DNA of 64,000 bases from Symbiobacterium thermophilum IAM 14863 (GTDB lineage Bacteria; Bacillota; Sulfobacillia; Symbiobacteriales; Symbiobacteriaceae). This document shows positions 45,627 through 54,010 of this stretch, one piece after another. The notes below the pieces were generated by a model that was not told where the DNA came from, did not search any database, and worked only from the letters and a program-made list of their open reading frames with translations. The position numbers and the translations under genes were made by a program. The DNA lies in the NCBI RefSeq assembly GCF_000009905.1, contig NC_006177.1:1550001-1614000 (forward strand). The letters run 5' to 3'. Numbering within the stretch: position 1 is the stretch's first letter; the number at the start of each line of letters is the position of its first letter.

Positions 45627-45643
45627 ACACGCCCGGGTGGTGC
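45611..45643 (+). terminator. Hairpin overlapping the end of rnc
   Basis: GCACCACTCGGGC (45611-45623) pairs with 45631-45643 (one G-U) around TGAACAC. The tail is T-poor. RNase III operons often carry autogenous cleavage sites, so a processing role is also possible. Confidence 0.5.
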
Positions 45644-45708
45644 TGTCCCGCGTCATCTGCAGGTTGTGACACAGGTCGCTGAATTTCCAGAGGAATCTTT
45701 ATGCCGAC

Positions 45709-45738
45709 AGAGGGAAAAAGCGGTTTTGTATAGAATGG
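45709..45738 (+). promoter_or_regulatory. Sigma-H-like promoter of spoVS
   Basis: AGAGGGAAA (45709-45717) fits the sigma-H -35 (RnAGGAwWW) with one mismatch. After 12 bases, ATAGAATGG (45730-45738) fits the -10 core RnnGAAT. Bacillus spoVS is a sigma-H gene. Confidence 0.55.
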
Positions 45739-45806
45739 ACAATCATACACCTACTACACCACAGAATGAGCAGCGCTGTTCTGGTTAGTTTGGGGGGGAT
45801 TTCTGG

Positions 45807-46067
45807 ATGGAAGCACTAAAGGTCTCAGCAACTTCGAACCCGAAATCGGTTGCAGGTGCTCTGGCTGCTGTTCTGCGTGAGAAGGGCAGCGCTGAGGTCC
45901 AGGCCGTGGGAGCGGGTGCCGTCAACCAAGCGGTCAAGGCGATTGCCATTGCGCGCGGGTACGTGGCGCCCAACGGAATCGACCTCATCACCATTCCGGC
46001 CTTTGCGGAGATCGCCATCGAAGGGGAGGAGCGGACGGCGATTCGGTTCATCGTGGAACCCAGGTAA
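45807..46067 (+). CDS. spoVS: Stage V sporulation protein S
   Basis: An 86-residue Alba-like protein needed for spore coat and dehydration stages in Bacillus. MEALKVSATSNPKSVAGALA, AVNQAVKAIAIARGYVAPNG and the closing RTAIRFIVEPR match the highly conserved family across its full length. GGGGGGAT precedes the ATG. It has its own promoter and a strong terminator, so it is independent of rnc and smc. Confidence 0.96.
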   Translation: MEALKVSATSNPKSVAGALAAVLREKGSAEVQAVGAGAVNQAVKAIAIARGYVAPNGIDLITIPAFAEIAIEGEERTAIRFIVEPR

Positions 46068-46086
46068 GATCCAGTGGGAGAGGAGA

Positions 46087-46136
46087 CAGAGCGCCACTTC
46101 CGGCCGCGGGGCGGCCGGAAGTGGCGCTCTGTTCTT
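46087..46136 (+). terminator. Intrinsic terminator after spoVS
   Basis: A 21-bp perfect stem (46087-46107 with 46111-46131) around GGG is followed by TTCTT. It separates spoVS from smc. Confidence 0.88.
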
Positions 46137-46266
46137 CGGGCAGCAAAGGAGAGTCCGCTCCTGGTGTCGAATACCATCCGTCGCGTGAGCGCCGGGCGCA
46201 GTGCCGCCCGGCGCCCCCGGAAAGGGGTTCGGGCCCCTTCCGGCGTTGCGTGGGAGGCAGCGCAGA

Positions 46267-49200
46267 TTGTACCTCAAGCGACTGGAGATCCTGGGATTCA
46301 AGTCCTTTGCCGAGAAGACCGAGCTGGAGTTCACCCCCGGCATCACGGCCGTGGTGGGCCCCAACGGGTCGGGCAAGTCCAACGTCTCGGACGCGATCCG
46401 CTGGGTGCTGGGCGAGCAGTCGGCCAGGGCCCTCAGGGGCGGCTCGATGGCCGACGTCATCTTTGCGGGCAGCGACGGCAAGCGGGCCATGGGCTTCGCA
46501 GAGGTTTCGCTGGTGCTGGACAACAGCGACGGCGCGCTGCCGCTGGATTTCACCGAGGTCATGATCACCCGCCGGGTCGACCGTTCCGGCGAGGGCGAGT
46601 ACTTCATCAACCAGGTGCCGTGCCGGCTGAAGGACGTGCAGGAGCTGTTCATGGACACCGGCATCGGCAAGGAGAACTACTCCATCATCGGGCAGGGGCG
46701 GATCGACGAGATCCTCTCCTCCAAGCCCGAGGACCGGCGTGCGCTGTTCGAGGAGGCCGCCGGCATCTCGCGCTACAAGGCGCGCAAGCGGGAGGCTCAG
46801 CGGCGCCTGGAGGAGACCGAGCAGAACCTCCTGCGCATCACCGACATCATCGGCGAGCTCACCAGCAACATGGACGCGCTGGCCCAGCAGGCCGAGAAGG
46901 CCACCCTGTACCAGGAGCTGGACGGCGAGCTCACCCGGCTCGACGTCGGCCTGCTGGCCCGCCAGCTGCAGACCGTGGTGTCCCGGCTGGAGGAGCAGCG
47001 GGCTGTGGGCGCCGAGCTCGCCCAGAAGGCGGCCGACATCGAGCAGCGCATGCAGACGGCGGAGGAGGCTCTTGAGGTCTCCCGGCAGCTGGTCGCCGCC
47101 CTGGACGAGGAGCTGAACGTGCTCTCTGTGCGGCTGACGGAAGCGGCCAGCCGCCAGGAGCGGGCGGAGGGCCGGCTGGCCCTGGCCGTCCAGCAGCGCC
47201 AGGGGCTGGAAGCGGACCGGGCCCGGCTCGAGCGGGAGCTGGAGAGCCTGGCGGCCAAGCTGGCGCAGGTGGATGCCGAGCTGGCCGACCTGAAGCGGCA
47301 GGAGGCTGCGGTGGAGCAGGAGGGGCTGCGGCTGGCGCAGGAGCTGTCGGCGCTGGAAGCGGAATGCCGTGCGGCCGAGCAGGCCGCCGCCGCCGCCCAG
47401 TCAGAGGTGGAGGCCCGGAAGGACCGCATCGTGGCCATCCTGCAGCTGGAGGCCGAGCGGCGCAACGGCGTCCAGGCGGCTGAACGGGCCGCCGACGAGG
47501 CCAGGCGGCGGCTGGCGCGCCTCGGGGAGGAGCGGAAGCGGGCCGAGGCCGATGCCGCCGCGACCCGGGCCCGGTCGGCGGAGGTGGCTGCGGATAAGGC
47601 GCGCCTCGTGCAGGAGCGGGAGACGTTGCTGGCCGAGCTGGCGGACCTCACCGCCCGGCGGCAGGCGGCGGACGAGGAGCTGCGGGACCTGGAGGCCCGT
47701 CGTGCGGCCCTGCGGGAGGAGATGCAGGCCGCTTCCTCCCGCCTGCGCACCATTGAGGAACTGATCAGCGGCTTTGAGGGCTACCAGCGGGGACCGCGGA
47801 CCGTCCTGCAGGGGCGGGAGAAGGGAGCCCCTTGGGCGGCCGACGTGCTCGGCGCCGTGGCCGAGGTGGTGCGCACGGAGCCCCGCTATGAGCGGGCGAT
47901 CGAGGTGGCCCTCGGCAGCGCCGTGCAGAATCTGATCACCGCCACCGACGCCGGCGCCAAAGCCGCCATCGAGCACCTGAAGCGGACGGGCGGCGGCCGT
48001 GCCACGTTCCTGCCGCTCAACACCATCCGGCCCCAGGGGTACCGGCCCGAAGAGGAACGGGAATTTCGCGGGGCGCCGGGCATACTGGGGGTAGCGCTGG
48101 AACTGGTGCGGTTCGACGAGCGGTTTCGGCCGGCCATCGCGTCCCTGCTCGGCAGGACGCTCGTCGCCGAGACGCTGGACGCCGCGCTGGCGCTGGGGCG
48201 CAGGACGGGGCAGCGCTTCCGCATCGTGACCCTGGACGGCGAGGTGCTGGCCGCCGGCGGCGCCATCACGGGCGGCGACGCGGTCGGCCGGGGCAGCGGC
48301 CTGCTCGCGCGCGAGCGGGAGCGGGACGAGCTCCGGGCCCGGGTCCAGGAGCTGCAGGCCGAACTGGAGGCGGTGCGGCGGGCCTGCGAGCAGGCCGCGG
48401 CGCGCCGGACGGACCTGCTGGGCCGGATCGACGAGGCCTCGACCCGGCTCCGCAAGCTGGAGGGCCGGCTGACCCAGACCGAGGGCGACGAGCGGCGGCT
48501 CTCCGACGAGGCCCGACGCTGGGCCCAGGTCCTGGAGACCCATGCCCAGGAGGCGGCGTCCATCGAGGCGGAGATCGCCGCGGCGGGGGAGAGCGCGGAG
48601 CGGCTGCGGCGTGAGCTGGCGGAACTGGCGGCGGAACGGCAGGGCCTCGAGGCCGAGGTGCGCAGCCTGACGGCCGAGGGGCAGCAGCGTGAAGAGTCCC
48701 TGGGCCAGCGGCGCCGGGCCGTGACCGATCTCCAGGTCCGCCTGGCGGGGCTGCACGAGCAACTGCGGTCGCTGCAGGCGCAGCGCCGCCGGGCGGAGGC
48801 CGACCGGGAGGCGCTGGACCGGGAGCGGCTGGGGCGCGAGCAGGAGCAGGCTGCCGTGGCGTCCCGGCTGGAGCAGACGGCCGCCGAGCAGGAAACCGCC
48901 CGGGCGGAGGCCGAGGAGGCCGCCGCGGCGCGGGCCGCACTGGCCGCGGAGCGGGATGAGGCCCAGGCCCGGAAACTGGCGGCGCAGGAGCAGGTGAACG
49001 CCCGGGAGCGGGAGCTGCGCTCCCTGCGCCGGGCCCTGAGTGACGTCCAGCACCGGTGTCAGCAGGGGCAAGTGGAGGAGGCGCGCCTCGCCCAGGAACA
49101 GGAGGGTCTGGTGACCCGGCTGGCCGAGCAGTACGAGCTCACCGCCGCCGAGGCCCTGCCCCGGGCCCTCCCCGAGGAGGAGACCGACTTTGCCAGGGCG

Positions 49201-49848
49201 CGCATCGCCGCCCTGCGGGAGCAGATCCGGGAGCTGGGGCCGGTGAACCTGCAGGCCATCGAGGACTACCGGGCCGCCAGGGAGCGGTTGGACTTCCTGC
49301 AGGCGCAGGAGGCCGACCTGCAGGAGGCGAAGGCTTCCCTGTACCGGGCCATCAGCGAGCTGGACCGGCGCATCAAGTCGCACTTCTACGAGTCGTTCCA
49401 GGAGATCCGGCAGGCGTTCCAACAGGTCTTCACCGAGCTGTTCGAGGGCGGCAAGGCCGACCTGCGGCTGGTGGACGAGGACGACCTGCTGGAGACGGGC
49501 ATCGAGATCATCGCCCAGCCGCCGGGCAAGAAGGCCCAGCCCCTCAGCCTGCTTTCCGGCGGCGAGCGGGCCATGACGGCGATCGCGCTGCTCTTCGCCC
49601 TGCTCCGGGTGCGGCCATCCCCCTTCGTCGTGCTGGACGAGGTGGAGGCGGCCCTGGACGAGGCGAACGTGGAGCGGTTCAGCCGCTACCTGAAGCACGC
49701 GTCGGAGCACTGCCAGTTCATCTGCATCACCCATCAGCGGGGCACCATGGAGGTGGCCGACGCCCTCTACGGCGTCACCATGGAAGGCACCGGGGTCTCC
49801 CGGGTGGTCTCGGTCCGGCTGGTCGACATCGAAACGGAGGCGAGCTAG
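46267..49848 (+). CDS. smc: Chromosome segregation protein SMC
   Basis: A 1193-residue condensin subunit. The N-terminal Walker A is VVGPNGSGKSNVSDAIRWVL (about residues 29-48). Two long coiled coils (about 165-500 and 670-1015) flank the hinge (about 515-640, PWAADVLGAVAEVV to FLPLNTI). The C-terminal head carries the signature LSGGERAMTAIALLF (about 1096) and Walker B VVLDEVEAALDEANV. The TTG at 46267 is used because homologues begin YLKRLEILGFKSF right there and GGGAGG lies nine bases upstream; the longer open frame has no homology. A 51-residue gene and ftsY follow. Confidence 0.95.
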   Translation: MYLKRLEILGFKSFAEKTELEFTPGITAVVGPNGSGKSNVSDAIRWVLGEQSARALRGGSMADVIFAGSDGKRAMGFAEVSLVLDNSDGALPLDFTEVMITRRVDRSGEGEYFINQVPCRLKDVQELFMDTGIGKENYSIIGQGRIDEILSSKPEDRRALFEEAAGISRYKARKREAQRRLEETEQNLLRITDIIGELTSNMDALAQQAEKATLYQELDGELTRLDVGLLARQLQTVVSRLEEQRAVGAELAQKAADIEQRMQTAEEALEVSRQLVAALDEELNVLSVRLTEAASRQERAEGRLALAVQQRQGLEADRARLERELESLAAKLAQVDAELADLKRQEAAVEQEGLRLAQELSALEAECRAAEQAAAAAQSEVEARKDRIVAILQLEAERRNGVQAAERAADEARRRLARLGEERKRAEADAAATRARSAEVAADKARLVQERETLLAELADLTARRQAADEELRDLEARRAALREEMQAASSRLRTIEELISGFEGYQRGPRTVLQGREKGAPWAADVLGAVAEVVRTEPRYERAIEVALGSAVQNLITATDAGAKAAIEHLKRTGGGRATFLPLNTIRPQGYRPEEEREFRGAPGILGVALELVRFDERFRPAIASLLGRTLVAETLDAALALGRRTGQRFRIVTLDGEVLAAGGAITGGDAVGRGSGLLARERERDELRARVQELQAELEAVRRACEQAAARRTDLLGRIDEASTRLRKLEGRLTQTEGDERRLSDEARRWAQVLETHAQEAASIEAEIAAAGESAERLRRELAELAAERQGLEAEVRSLTAEGQQREESLGQRRRAVTDLQVRLAGLHEQLRSLQAQRRRAEADREALDRERLGREQEQAAVASRLEQTAAEQETARAEAEEAAAARAALAAERDEAQARKLAAQEQVNARERELRSLRRALSDVQHRCQQGQVEEARLAQEQEGLVTRLAEQYELTAAEALPRALPEEETDFARARIAALREQIRELGPVNLQAIEDYRAARERLDFLQAQEADLQEAKASLYRAISELDRRIKSHFYESFQEIRQAFQQVFTELFEGGKADLRLVDEDDLLETGIEIIAQPPGKKAQPLSLLSGGERAMTAIALLFALLRVRPSPFVVLDEVEAALDEANVERFSRYLKHASEHCQFICITHQRGTMEVADALYGVTMEGTGVSRVVSVRLVDIETEAS

Positions 49849-50004
49849 ATGGGCAAGGAGGATCTGCGGCTGGACGAGTCCGGGAGACCGGTGGAGGAGG
49901 ACGGCGGCCACAGGCTGCCCGGCTGGGTGTACGGGCTGCTCCTCGCCCTGCTGGTGGTGATCCTGCTGGGCGTGGAGTCGATCCTGAACTGGCTCCTGCC
50001 CTGA
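49849..50004 (+). CDS. Small membrane protein between smc and ftsY
   Basis: A 51-residue protein: a charged cytoplasmic-like N-terminus (GKEDLRLDESGRPVEEDGGH) and one membrane helix (WVYGLLLALLVVILLGVESI), ending NWLLP. GGAGG lies nine bases before the ATG, which overlaps nothing and starts one base after the smc stop. Coupling to smc and ftsY is likely. No family recognised; it is shorter than common annotation cut-offs and would be missed easily. Confidence 0.7.
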   Translation: MGKEDLRLDESGRPVEEDGGHRLPGWVYGLLLALLVVILLGVESILNWLLP

Positions 50005-50122
50005 GCGGGCACGCCCGGGGCGGGCACGTGCATGCTGAACACCCCCCGTCCGGCCTGGCGGAGCCGGAGGTGATCCTGTGCCGGCCAACGGCGGGCGGGG
50101 CGTTGGCGAAGGAGAGAGCCCT

Positions 50123-51040
50123 GTGTCGTTCTTTGAGCGGTTGAAGGCAGGCCTGCAGAAGACCAAGGAGGCGCTCATCGGGCAGGTCAACACCGTGATG
50201 AGCGTCTTCCGCAAGATCGACGACGACCTGTTCGACGAGTTGGAGGAGGCCCTGATCCGCGGCGACGTAGGCGTGGCCACCTCCGCCAAGCTGGTGGAGG
50301 AACTGCGGCGAGAGGCGCGGCAGAAGGGGCTGAAGAACGGCGACGAGCTGCTGCCGCTGCTGAAGGAGCTGGTGGCGGAGCGGCTGGGCAGCGGAGCGGC
50401 GCCGCTCAGGCTGAATGAAGGCGGGCTGACCGTCATCCTGGTGGTGGGCGTCAACGGCGTCGGCAAGACGACCACCATCGGCAAGCTGGCCCGTCACCTG
50501 CGGGAGGACCGGGGCCTGAAGGTGGTCCTGGCCGCGGCGGACACCTTCCGGGCGGCCGCGATGGACCAGCTGAAGGTCTGGGGCGAGCGGGCCGGCGCCG
50601 AGGTGGTGGCCGGGCCGGAGGGCGCCGACCCTGCGGCCGTGGCGTTCGATGGGGTGAAGGCCGCACGGGCGAGCGGGGCCGACGTGCTCATCGTGGACAC
50701 GGCGGGGCGGCTGCACAACAAGGCCCACCTGATGGCGGAGCTGGGCAAGATCGCCCGGGTGCTGGGCCGGGAGGTGCCCGGCGCCCCTCACGAGACCCTG
50801 CTGGTGCTGGACGCCACCACGGGGCAGAACGCCATCCAGCAGACCCGGCTGTTCAAGGAGACCGTGCCCGTCACGGGCATCGCCCTGACCAAGCTGGACG
50901 GCACCGCCAAGGGCGGCGTCGTGGTGGCGATTGCGGACACCGAGCAGGTGCCCGTGAAGTTCATTGGCGTCGGCGAAAGGCTGGACGACCTGCAGCCCTT
51001 CGATCCGCGGCAGTTCGTCGAGGCGCTGTTCAGCGAGTAG
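50123..51040 (+). CDS. ftsY: Signal recognition particle receptor FtsY
   Basis: SRP receptor GTPase that docks Ffh-ribosome complexes at the membrane. It has 305 residues. The N-domain helix bundle (residues 1 to about 85, FFERLKAGLQKTKEAL) precedes the G domain: GVNGVGKTTTIGKLA (about 110-124), DTFRAAAMDQL, DTAGRLHNKAHL and TKLDGTAKGG. The acidic A domain seen in Escherichia coli is lacking, as usual in Firmicutes. The GTG at 50123 has GAAGGAG eight bases upstream. Ffh is encoded 6 kb downstream. Confidence 0.95.
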   Translation: MSFFERLKAGLQKTKEALIGQVNTVMSVFRKIDDDLFDELEEALIRGDVGVATSAKLVEELRREARQKGLKNGDELLPLLKELVAERLGSGAAPLRLNEGGLTVILVVGVNGVGKTTTIGKLARHLREDRGLKVVLAAADTFRAAAMDQLKVWGERAGAEVVAGPEGADPAAVAFDGVKAARASGADVLIVDTAGRLHNKAHLMAELGKIARVLGREVPGAPHETLLVLDATTGQNAIQQTRLFKETVPVTGIALTKLDGTAKGGVVVAIADTEQVPVKFIGVGERLDDLQPFDPRQFVEALFSE

Positions 51041-51177
51041 AGACGGCAGGCGGCCGCCTGGGTTGACAGGCGGCCGCTGCGCGTCCGTACACAGTGTTCA
51101 GGCGGTCCGTTGGCCGCCGGGAGAGCATGTGGAGGGAGGGGGGCCGATGGGTCCGTACGTCCCGGGCGTTCTGCGCC

Positions 51178-51942
51178 TTACTTCCCTTCCCGCCGGTCGC
51201 AGTAGATCTGCATCGCGTCCCGCAGGAACCGGGCGAGGCCGGGCTTCGTCATGTCGATGTTCCGGGTGAACCGCTCGTCCTGCACGTACATCTCGCCCAG
51301 CCCGCGGAAGACCTCCAGCGAGCAGTCGTAGTACCACTTGCTGATGTGCTCGTGCCAGCGGCCGACCCACTCCTGCACGGCAGGGTCGGCGGGATCCCGG
51401 TCCATCAGGCGGGCGATGTTGCCGTAGATCTCGCCGTCCTCCGCCGCGATTCTCTGCCAGTCCTGCCGGGTGTACTTCCGGGTCCGCTCCGCCGACTCCC
51501 GGAACTCCCGGGATCCGCCCCAGCGCTGCCTGGCCTCCTCCTCGTACTCGCCCGGATCGAACCCGTCGAACAGTTCCTTCATCTCTTCCCTGGTGTCCAT
51601 GGGGGCATCCTCCCTTTCCATTGCCGCCAGCGTGCGGTCGACCGTGGCGATCAACCGCTCGATGCGGGCTTTCCGCTGCAGCAGCGCCTCCCGGTGGGCC
51701 AGCAGGGCCTGCCGCCGGTCGAAGCCGGGGCTTTCCAGGATGGCCGCGATCTCCCTCAGGCTGAACCCCAGTTCCCGGAACAACAGGATCTGCTGCAGCC
51801 GTTCCAGATCCTCCCTGGAGTAGAGCCGATACCCTGCGGCCGACTGCCCGGCCGGCTTCAGAAGCCCGATCTCGTCGTAGTGGTGCAGGGTCCGGACGCT
51901 GATGCCGGCCAGTTCGGCCACTGCCTTCACCGTCAGGGCCAT
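51178..51942 (-). CDS. MerR-family regulator with TipAS-like drug-binding domain
   Basis: A 254-residue regulator. The N-terminal MerR winged helix (TVKAVAELAGISVRTLHHYDEI, given as TVKAVAELAGISVRTLHHY then DEIGLLKP, residues 4-31) is followed by a dimerisation coiled coil (about 80-110). The C-terminal TipAS domain (about 125-250) has RQRWGGSREFRESAERTRKY and WYYDCSLEVFRGLGEMYVQD. TipAL-type activators bind thiopeptides or other antibiotics and switch on drug-tolerance genes. GGAGGTGA precedes the ATG. Its own promoter carries a 19-base spacer with a palindrome, the classical MerR arrangement, so it should regulate itself. Confidence 0.92.
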   Translation of the reverse strand: MALTVKAVAELAGISVRTLHHYDEIGLLKPAGQSAAGYRLYSREDLERLQQILLFRELGFSLREIAAILESPGFDRRQALLAHREALLQRKARIERLIATVDRTLAAMEREDAPMDTREEMKELFDGFDPGEYEEEARQRWGGSREFRESAERTRKYTRQDWQRIAAEDGEIYGNIARLMDRDPADPAVQEWVGRWHEHISKWYYDCSLEVFRGLGEMYVQDERFTRNIDMTKPGLARFLRDAMQIYCDRREGK

Positions 51943-51962
51943 CTGCTCACCTCCTGTCTCCG

Positions 51963-51993
51963 AGCATAAACCCTCACGTTGCGTGAGGGTCAA
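51963..51993 (-). promoter_or_regulatory. MerR-type promoter with 19-bp spacer and operator
   Basis: On the minus strand TTGACC (51988-51993) and TATGCT (51963-51968) are separated by 19 bases. The spacer holds the palindrome ACCCTCACG..CGTGAGGGT (51970-51990 region). Long-spacer promoters with the operator between the hexamers are the hallmark of MerR-family activation by DNA untwisting. Confidence 0.85.
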
Positions 51994-52188
51994 CAGCCAG
52001 TTTGGCGAGTCGCGGCGACGAGGATGAAACGGCACGTGTGTTCGCAGCCTCTGTTCCTGTGACGAACACTTGTGAGGTGAACAGGCGGATATGGACAGGC
52101 TGGATGCGATGGCTCTCGAATACGTCATGCAGAACGCACCCCCTGGGAACGGTGGCGCGCCCGGCGGCTGCTGGGCTCCGCCGGGCCG

Positions 52189-52893
52189 GTGCCTCCGGAT
52201 TGGGCGGACCGGCAGAACCCGGACGGCGGCTGGCGCAGCCGGGAGTTCAGCTCCCCCGTGTCCAACATGGGCACCACCAGCGTCACCCTCATGCGCATGA
52301 TCTGGTGCGGCCTCGGCGACTCGCCCGAGTGCCGGGCGACCGTGGAGTACCTGCGCAGGACCCAGCAGCCGGACGGCCGGTGGACCGAGGACCCGGCGCA
52401 GTACGGGGCGAACCCGCCCGAGTGGAACCGTCCCGGCGACCTTGCGGTCGACCTGTGGGAGACGGCCAACAACGCCGCGTGCCTGTGCGCGCTGGGGCTG
52501 GCGCAGGACCCGGTCACGGAGAAAGCGGTGGCCTGGCTCAGGGCCAACCGCCGGGAAGACGGCACCTTCCCCGGCTACATCCACACCACGTACGCGATGG
52601 CGGCGGTCTGCCACATGCGGGGCGAGGGGGTGGAAGCGGAACGCTACCTGGCCGACTCGCTGCGGATCCTGCACAAGTTCAAGGATGAGTCCTGGTTTGA
52701 CGTCATGGACCTGACCTGGGCCCTGATCCTGTGGGGCCTCGCCGGCCTCGACGTCCGGACGGAGGCCGTCAGAAGCTACCGGGACGAGCTGCGCAGGCGG
52801 CGCAACGCCGACGGCACCTGGTCCAGCCGTTACCCGGGGTGCGGCCCGCAGTACACGCTGGAGGCCGTGGAGATTCTGAGGGCCCTGGGCTGA
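52189..52893 (+). CDS. Terpenoid-cyclase/prenyltransferase-like repeat protein, frameshifted at its 5' end
   Basis: A 234-residue frame from GTG 52189. It carries repeated QW-like motifs RQNPDGGW, TQQPDGRW, NRREDGTFPG and RRNADGTW, typical of the alpha-alpha toroid of squalene cyclases, prenyltransferases and related binding proteins. The length is well below a full cyclase and the DXDD acid motif is absent. Upstream, ATG 52091 gives MDRLDAMALEYVMQNAPP in another frame. Reading on in the main frame gives WERWRARRLLGSAG before VPPDWAD. One more C in the CCCCC tract at 52139-52143 would join the two into a 268-residue protein. This is either a sequencing slip or a real frameshift. Confidence 0.7.
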   Translation: MPPDWADRQNPDGGWRSREFSSPVSNMGTTSVTLMRMIWCGLGDSPECRATVEYLRRTQQPDGRWTEDPAQYGANPPEWNRPGDLAVDLWETANNAACLCALGLAQDPVTEKAVAWLRANRREDGTFPGYIHTTYAMAAVCHMRGEGVEAERYLADSLRILHKFKDESWFDVMDLTWALILWGLAGLDVRTEAVRSYRDELRRRRNADGTWSSRYPGCGPQYTLEAVEILRALG

Positions 52894-52905
52894 GCGGAGC
52901 GCGGC

Positions 52906-53451
52906 CTATCCCGCTGCGCCGAAGCGCCGGGAGAACCGCAGCCGGCCGACCGCTCCCTGCGGCTGCTCGATCAGCGCCAGGTTGTCCACGGCCACCGTCC
53001 AGCGGAGCGGCAGGCGGGACAGGTGTGACACCACCCGCTCCACGTGGGCGGGGCTCAGGTCCTTCTCCGCCAGCGTGATGTGGGGCCGCCACGCCTCGGG
53101 GCTGTAGTAGGGGCTCTCCCGCCGCCGGTGGGGCCGGAGCGCTTCCCACAGCCGAACGTGCAGCGCGTCCAGGGCCGGCGTGCGCCGGACGTCGATGAAG
53201 ACCACCGGCGCCGGCCCGCGGAAGACCCCGATGCCGGTCGTCTCCACCTCAAACGGTGCAAGCCCCTGTGCCACGGTCTGCAGGCAATCTTCCACCCGGG
53301 CGAAGTCGTACTCGGGCGCGATCTGCCAGGAGAAGTGGGGAATCGGCGTGATCCGGGCGCCGGAGAGGCCGAACCGGCGCTCGAGGTCGTCCCAGAGCGC
53401 TTCCACCCGGTGGTACAGCTCGGGCTGCAGGACGGTTACGACGGCGTGCAT
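52906..53451 (-). CDS. 2H phosphoesterase / 2'-5' RNA ligase family protein
   Basis: A 181-residue protein with the two HxT/S motifs of the 2H superfamily: PHFSWQ (about residues 39-44) and RPHITLAEKD (about 121-130). The family acts on cyclic phosphates and 2',5' linkages in RNA or nucleotides. GGAGGGACAGC precedes the ATG. Convergent with the repeat protein gene; 12 bases separate the ends. Confidence 0.85.
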   Translation of the reverse strand: MHAVVTVLQPELYHRVEALWDDLERRFGLSGARITPIPHFSWQIAPEYDFARVEDCLQTVAQGLAPFEVETTGIGVFRGPAPVVFIDVRRTPALDALHVRLWEALRPHRRRESPYYSPEAWRPHITLAEKDLSPAHVERVVSHLSRLPLRWTVAVDNLALIEQPQGAVGRLRFSRRFGAAG

Positions 53452-53686
53452 GCTGTCCCTCCGGTTGGATCCAACTGGCCATAGCGATTCCTGGGACGTG
53501 ATGCGCCCTGCTGAAGTTCCTGCCGTGACGCCGCCGCCGGCCTGCCCGCGGCGAGAACCTGACGGCGCGCCGGACGCGTCATACAGATGGCGGTTCCGTT
53601 TGAAGGATCGGACGGCGCCCGGAGCGTCACACCCTATATGAACCCGGTACATGCAGCACAAGAGCGGCATCAGGGAGGTTGAGGCC

Positions 53687-53995
53687 ATGGCCAGGCTGGA
53701 CGCACTCTTCTTCCAGCACATCCCGCCGCTGCGCGCGGCGGCGGTGGCGCTGCCCGAGGGCGGCGTGCTCTTCTCCGACGACGGCTTCGCGGACTTCCTG
53801 CGGACGGGGCGGCCCACGTCCGACCCGGCCGGACCGCAGGTGCTTTCCACCGGCGTCGCCTGGGAGGAACTGCGGTCGGCCTGGAGCCGGGTGCTGCCCC
53901 TGGAGCCGTTTGCCCACGACGGCTGGCTCGCCCACCTGCAGACGTACGCGGGCCTGGACTGGAGCGGCCTGGATGCCCTGGGGCTCGACCTGTAG
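53687..53995 (+). CDS. Hypothetical protein
   Basis: A 102-residue, acidic, soluble-looking protein (ARLDALFFQHIPPLRAAAVA at the start; a Trp-containing C-terminal half with HDGWLAHLQTYAGLDWSGLD). GGGAGG lies eight bases before the ATG; an in-frame ATG at 53651 is less likely. It precedes the 539-residue unknown gene by 15 bases and is probably co-transcribed. No family recognised. Confidence 0.65.
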   Translation: MARLDALFFQHIPPLRAAAVALPEGGVLFSDDGFADFLRTGRPTSDPAGPQVLSTGVAWEELRSAWSRVLPLEPFAHDGWLAHLQTYAGLDWSGLDALGLDL

Positions 53996-54010
53996 CGGGG
54001 AGGTGCAGCC

